Below are positions 5,284 through 6,647 of a stretch of 6,647 bases of DNA, piece by piece. This DNA is from Phormidesmis priestleyi (GTDB lineage Bacteria; Cyanobacteriota; Cyanobacteriia; Phormidesmidales; Phormidesmidaceae): contig QBMP01000042.1 in NCBI GenBank assembly GCA_003242115.1, positions 12,625 to 19,271 on the forward strand, given 5' to 3'. The notes below the pieces were generated by a model. That model saw only the letters and a program-made list of their open reading frames with translations, searched no databases and was not told where the DNA came from. The stretch's first letter is position 1; every line of letters starts with the position of its first letter. Made by a program: the position numbers and the translations under genes.

Positions 5284-5299
5284 TTTTTTGTACAAAAAA
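5284..5299. repeat. 16-bp perfect palindrome
   Basis: TTTTTTGTACAAAAAA is fully self-complementary. It could be a symmetric binding site or part of a bidirectional terminator (a T-run lies at one side for each strand), but the stem is almost pure A-T and weak. No function can be assigned. Confidence 0.5.
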
Positions 5300-5317
5300 A
5301 GCGGTTAGATAGGTAGA

Positions 5318-5366
5318 GTGGGCAGCTAAAAAATAAAAAATAAAGCCAAAAATAAAATCTGCCCAC
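5318..5366. repeat. 8-bp inverted repeat enclosing an A-rich tract
   Basis: GTGGGCAG (5318-5325) and CTGCCCAC (5359-5366) are perfect inverted copies 33 bp apart; the interior is nearly all A with a few T, G and C on the plus strand. It begins 27 bp after the glycosyltransferase stop on the minus strand, whose transcript would read a GC stem around a U-rich loop. GTGGGCA/TGCCCAC pairs are common in cyanobacterial interspersed repeats, so this may be such a repeat with an expanded A/T centre. Confidence 0.5.
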
Positions 5367-5392
5367 CATCGCAGCCAATCACAACGCATCTA

Positions 5393-6647
5393 CTACAGCG
5401 GCGCAATAAAAGAGATTTCATTATTCACAAGAGGAGACGGCCTATCCTCCAACAATTCACGAATATTCTCCTTCTGGCTCTCATCGGTAAAATCAGCATA
5501 GCTTTGAACAATCTCATAGCTCCCCACCAAAAAGTCTGCACCATCCCCCACAGCCGCGCTCAACCGCTCTGGCGAAACCTCCTCCGGCGAAATCATCCAG
5601 CCCTTTCGATGAGACAAATACAGCAGCGTTGGATCGCCCCCTGTCGTGGTCAGCACTTTAGCATTTGGCGGCGTATATTTGTTCACCAGCTCAGCCAGAA
5701 GATAAACAGCAGAACTAGCCGGATTTTCAGGCAGCATATAGTCAATCGTGTAAATAGCAGAACCCGTCAACAACGTTACAACAAGCGCCGTTGTTAAAGC
5801 AGGGCGATGCCAGCGTTTAACTTTAGCAGTATAGGTTTGAGCCCGACGCGAATCAAACACCCTAGCGCACACCTTACCGATGAATACCACGCCAAAAAAC
5901 ATCACCGGGAGCTGATAATACTCGTGCACGTAGCTAGAGGTCGGTGCCAGCGCGCCCGCTAAAAGGCTGCCGAACAGACCAACTTCCCACATCCAGTCCT
6001 CCGCTTTTTGGCGGTAAAAGGTGAGGCCAACTAAGGCAATAAAAAACCCTAATGCGGCAAAATGTCTCACCATAACTCGAAAGAGAATGTCTTGCCAGTA
6101 TTGAAACGTCAGCAGCGACGCCCAGCTATAGCGGTCGGTATCGCCTGACCAAAAACCAAAGGTTAGCCCCGTGTCTAAAAAAATGTTGTGAGCGTGGATG
6201 TACCAAGCTGCGGTGACGCCGAGAATGCCTAGCGCGTAGAGCCATAGATCCCACCGGAGGAATAGCTTGTAGCGAAATTGGAGGGCGGCTAGGAAGAGCA
6301 GAGGGAGACCCAGGTAAACAATGGGGAGGACTTTGAGGAGAGTGGCGATCGCAACAAACCCCCACGAAATCAATAAATCCATTTTTTTATAATCGTTACG
6401 GAGCCATCGTTTGAAAAAATACAGCCCACCTATGCTGCTCATGATGACTAGCGATTCTGGCTGTATGGTTCGGCTGTAGAACACGCTGAGGGGCAAAATT
6501 GCATAGAACAATGCTGACCAAAAGGCAACTGACGCACCAAAGCATAGCTCAACTAACTTGTAAAGAAAGCAGCTAGATCTAGAATTGGTGCCTAGTGACA
6601 AAAGCGCAGCTAGGGCATAGACTTCAGAGATTCCCGTCGAAGAGAAA
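5393..6647 (-). CDS. family-39-type (ArnT/PMT-like) membrane glycosyltransferase, N-terminus beyond window
   Basis: 417 C-terminal residues are visible and the frame is open to the right edge. A TTG at 6601 is not the true start: the 15 residues before it, FSSTGISEVYALAAL, continue the membrane domain. Such enzymes move a sugar from a polyprenyl-phosphate carrier to lipid, glycan or protein on the outer face of the cytoplasmic membrane. About eight hydrophobic segments are seen, followed by a soluble C-terminal domain of roughly 110 residues after TIDYMLP. Family-like features are PLSVFYSRTIQPESL, where the YSR..QPE motif follows a membrane segment, and HEYYQLP in the later loop. The catalytic acidic residues of the family lie in the first external loop, outside the window. 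A HIP1 site at 6345-6352 marks it as resident cyanobacterial DNA. The acceptor cannot be inferred; GT39 versus a related GT-C family is uncertain. Confidence 0.5.
   Translation of the reverse strand, partial: FSSTGISEVYALAALLSLGTNSRSSCFLYKLVELCFGASVAFWSALFYAILPLSVFYSRTIQPESLVIMSSIGGLYFFKRWLRNDYKKMDLLISWGFVAIATLLKVLPIVYLGLPLLFLAALQFRYKLFLRWDLWLYALGILGVTAAWYIHAHNIFLDTGLTFGFWSGDTDRYSWASLLTFQYWQDILFRVMVRHFAALGFFIALVGLTFYRQKAEDWMWEVGLFGSLLAGALAPTSSYVHEYYQLPVMFFGVVFIGKVCARVFDSRRAQTYTAKVKRWHRPALTTALVVTLLTGSAIYTIDYMLPENPASSAVYLLAELVNKYTPPNAKVLTTTGGDPTLLYLSHRKGWMISPEEVSPERLSAAVGDGADFLVGSYEIVQSYADFTDESQKENIRELLEDRPSPLVNNEISFIAPL

Larger units (their letters stand above)
5031..5392. other. repeat-rich intergenic region, no convincing gene
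   Basis: This 362-bp stretch separates vapC from the convergently oriented glycosyltransferase gene. It contains four separate inverted-repeat structures, listed individually, and an A-rich tract at about 5326-5357. Open frames here are short, lack supported starts and have low-complexity translations. With genes converging on it, terminators would be expected, yet no hairpin followed by a T-run on the proper strand is seen. Remnants of small mobile or interspersed repeats are the likeliest content. Confidence 0.5.

Noticed and set aside
5284..5302. Resemblance of the T6-GTAC-A7-GC stretch to lambda-type attachment cores
   Set aside because: The likeness comes from A/T runs; no integrase, no tRNA and no flanking duplicate are seen.
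5204..5389. 61-codon minus-strand open frame just after the glycosyltransferase stop
   Set aside because: It has a hydrophobic stretch, but it is made largely of the A/T tract and the inverted repeats, with no ribosome site or recognisable family.
5031..5392. CRISPR array or tRNA in the repeat-rich intergenic stretch
   Set aside because: The repeats differ in sequence and spacing, with no regular direct repeat-spacer pattern, and no cloverleaf with T-arm and anticodon arm could be assembled.

Overview
The window looks like cyanobacterial chromosome. The octamer GCGATCGC (HIP1, the hallmark cyanobacterial palindrome) occurs five times, at 943-950, 1169-1176, 2442-2449, 3748-3755 and 6345-6352, all inside genes; chance would give far fewer than one. 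The best protein resemblance is also cyanobacterial: the gene at 1221-2702 is plainly IctB. A filamentous or Leptolyngbya-like lineage is possible, but the genus cannot be read from this sequence.

Layout. Positions 1-4207 carry four genes on the minus strand. Read in the direction of transcription they are mqo (malate:quinone oxidoreductase, 4207-2852), then after a 149-bp repeat-rich gap ictB (2702-1221), then an alpha/beta hydrolase (1224-328) that overlaps ictB by four bases, then 14 bp later the N-terminus of a lipoprotein that resembles PQQ-dependent sugar/sorbosone dehydrogenases (313 to beyond position 1). The last three very probably form one transcript; mqo may or may not join it. 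Positions 4208-4440 are a divergent intergenic region. On the plus strand lies a complete vapBC toxin-antitoxin pair (4441-5030) with a GTGA overlap. Positions 5031-5392 hold no convincing gene but are crowded with inverted repeats, some resembling cyanobacterial interspersed repeats. From 5393 to beyond the right edge, on the minus strand, is the C-terminal part of a multi-pass family-39-type glycosyltransferase.

How the genes relate. Mqo feeds electrons from malate into the membrane quinone pool. IctB is a polytopic membrane protein historically tied to inorganic-carbon accumulation but related to O-antigen ligases/polymerases. The putative dehydrogenase would act outside the cytoplasmic membrane. 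A shared membrane or carbon-metabolism theme is possible but is inference. VapBC is an independent accessory module.

I found no convincing previously undescribed multi-gene system. The most unusual features are non-coding or boundary structures: a phased 11-bp repeat array across the mqo stop codon, a 12-bp array beside it, a 12-bp duplication that duplicates the mqo start codon, a 10-bp direct repeat upstream of mqo, and the cluster of palindromes downstream of vapC.
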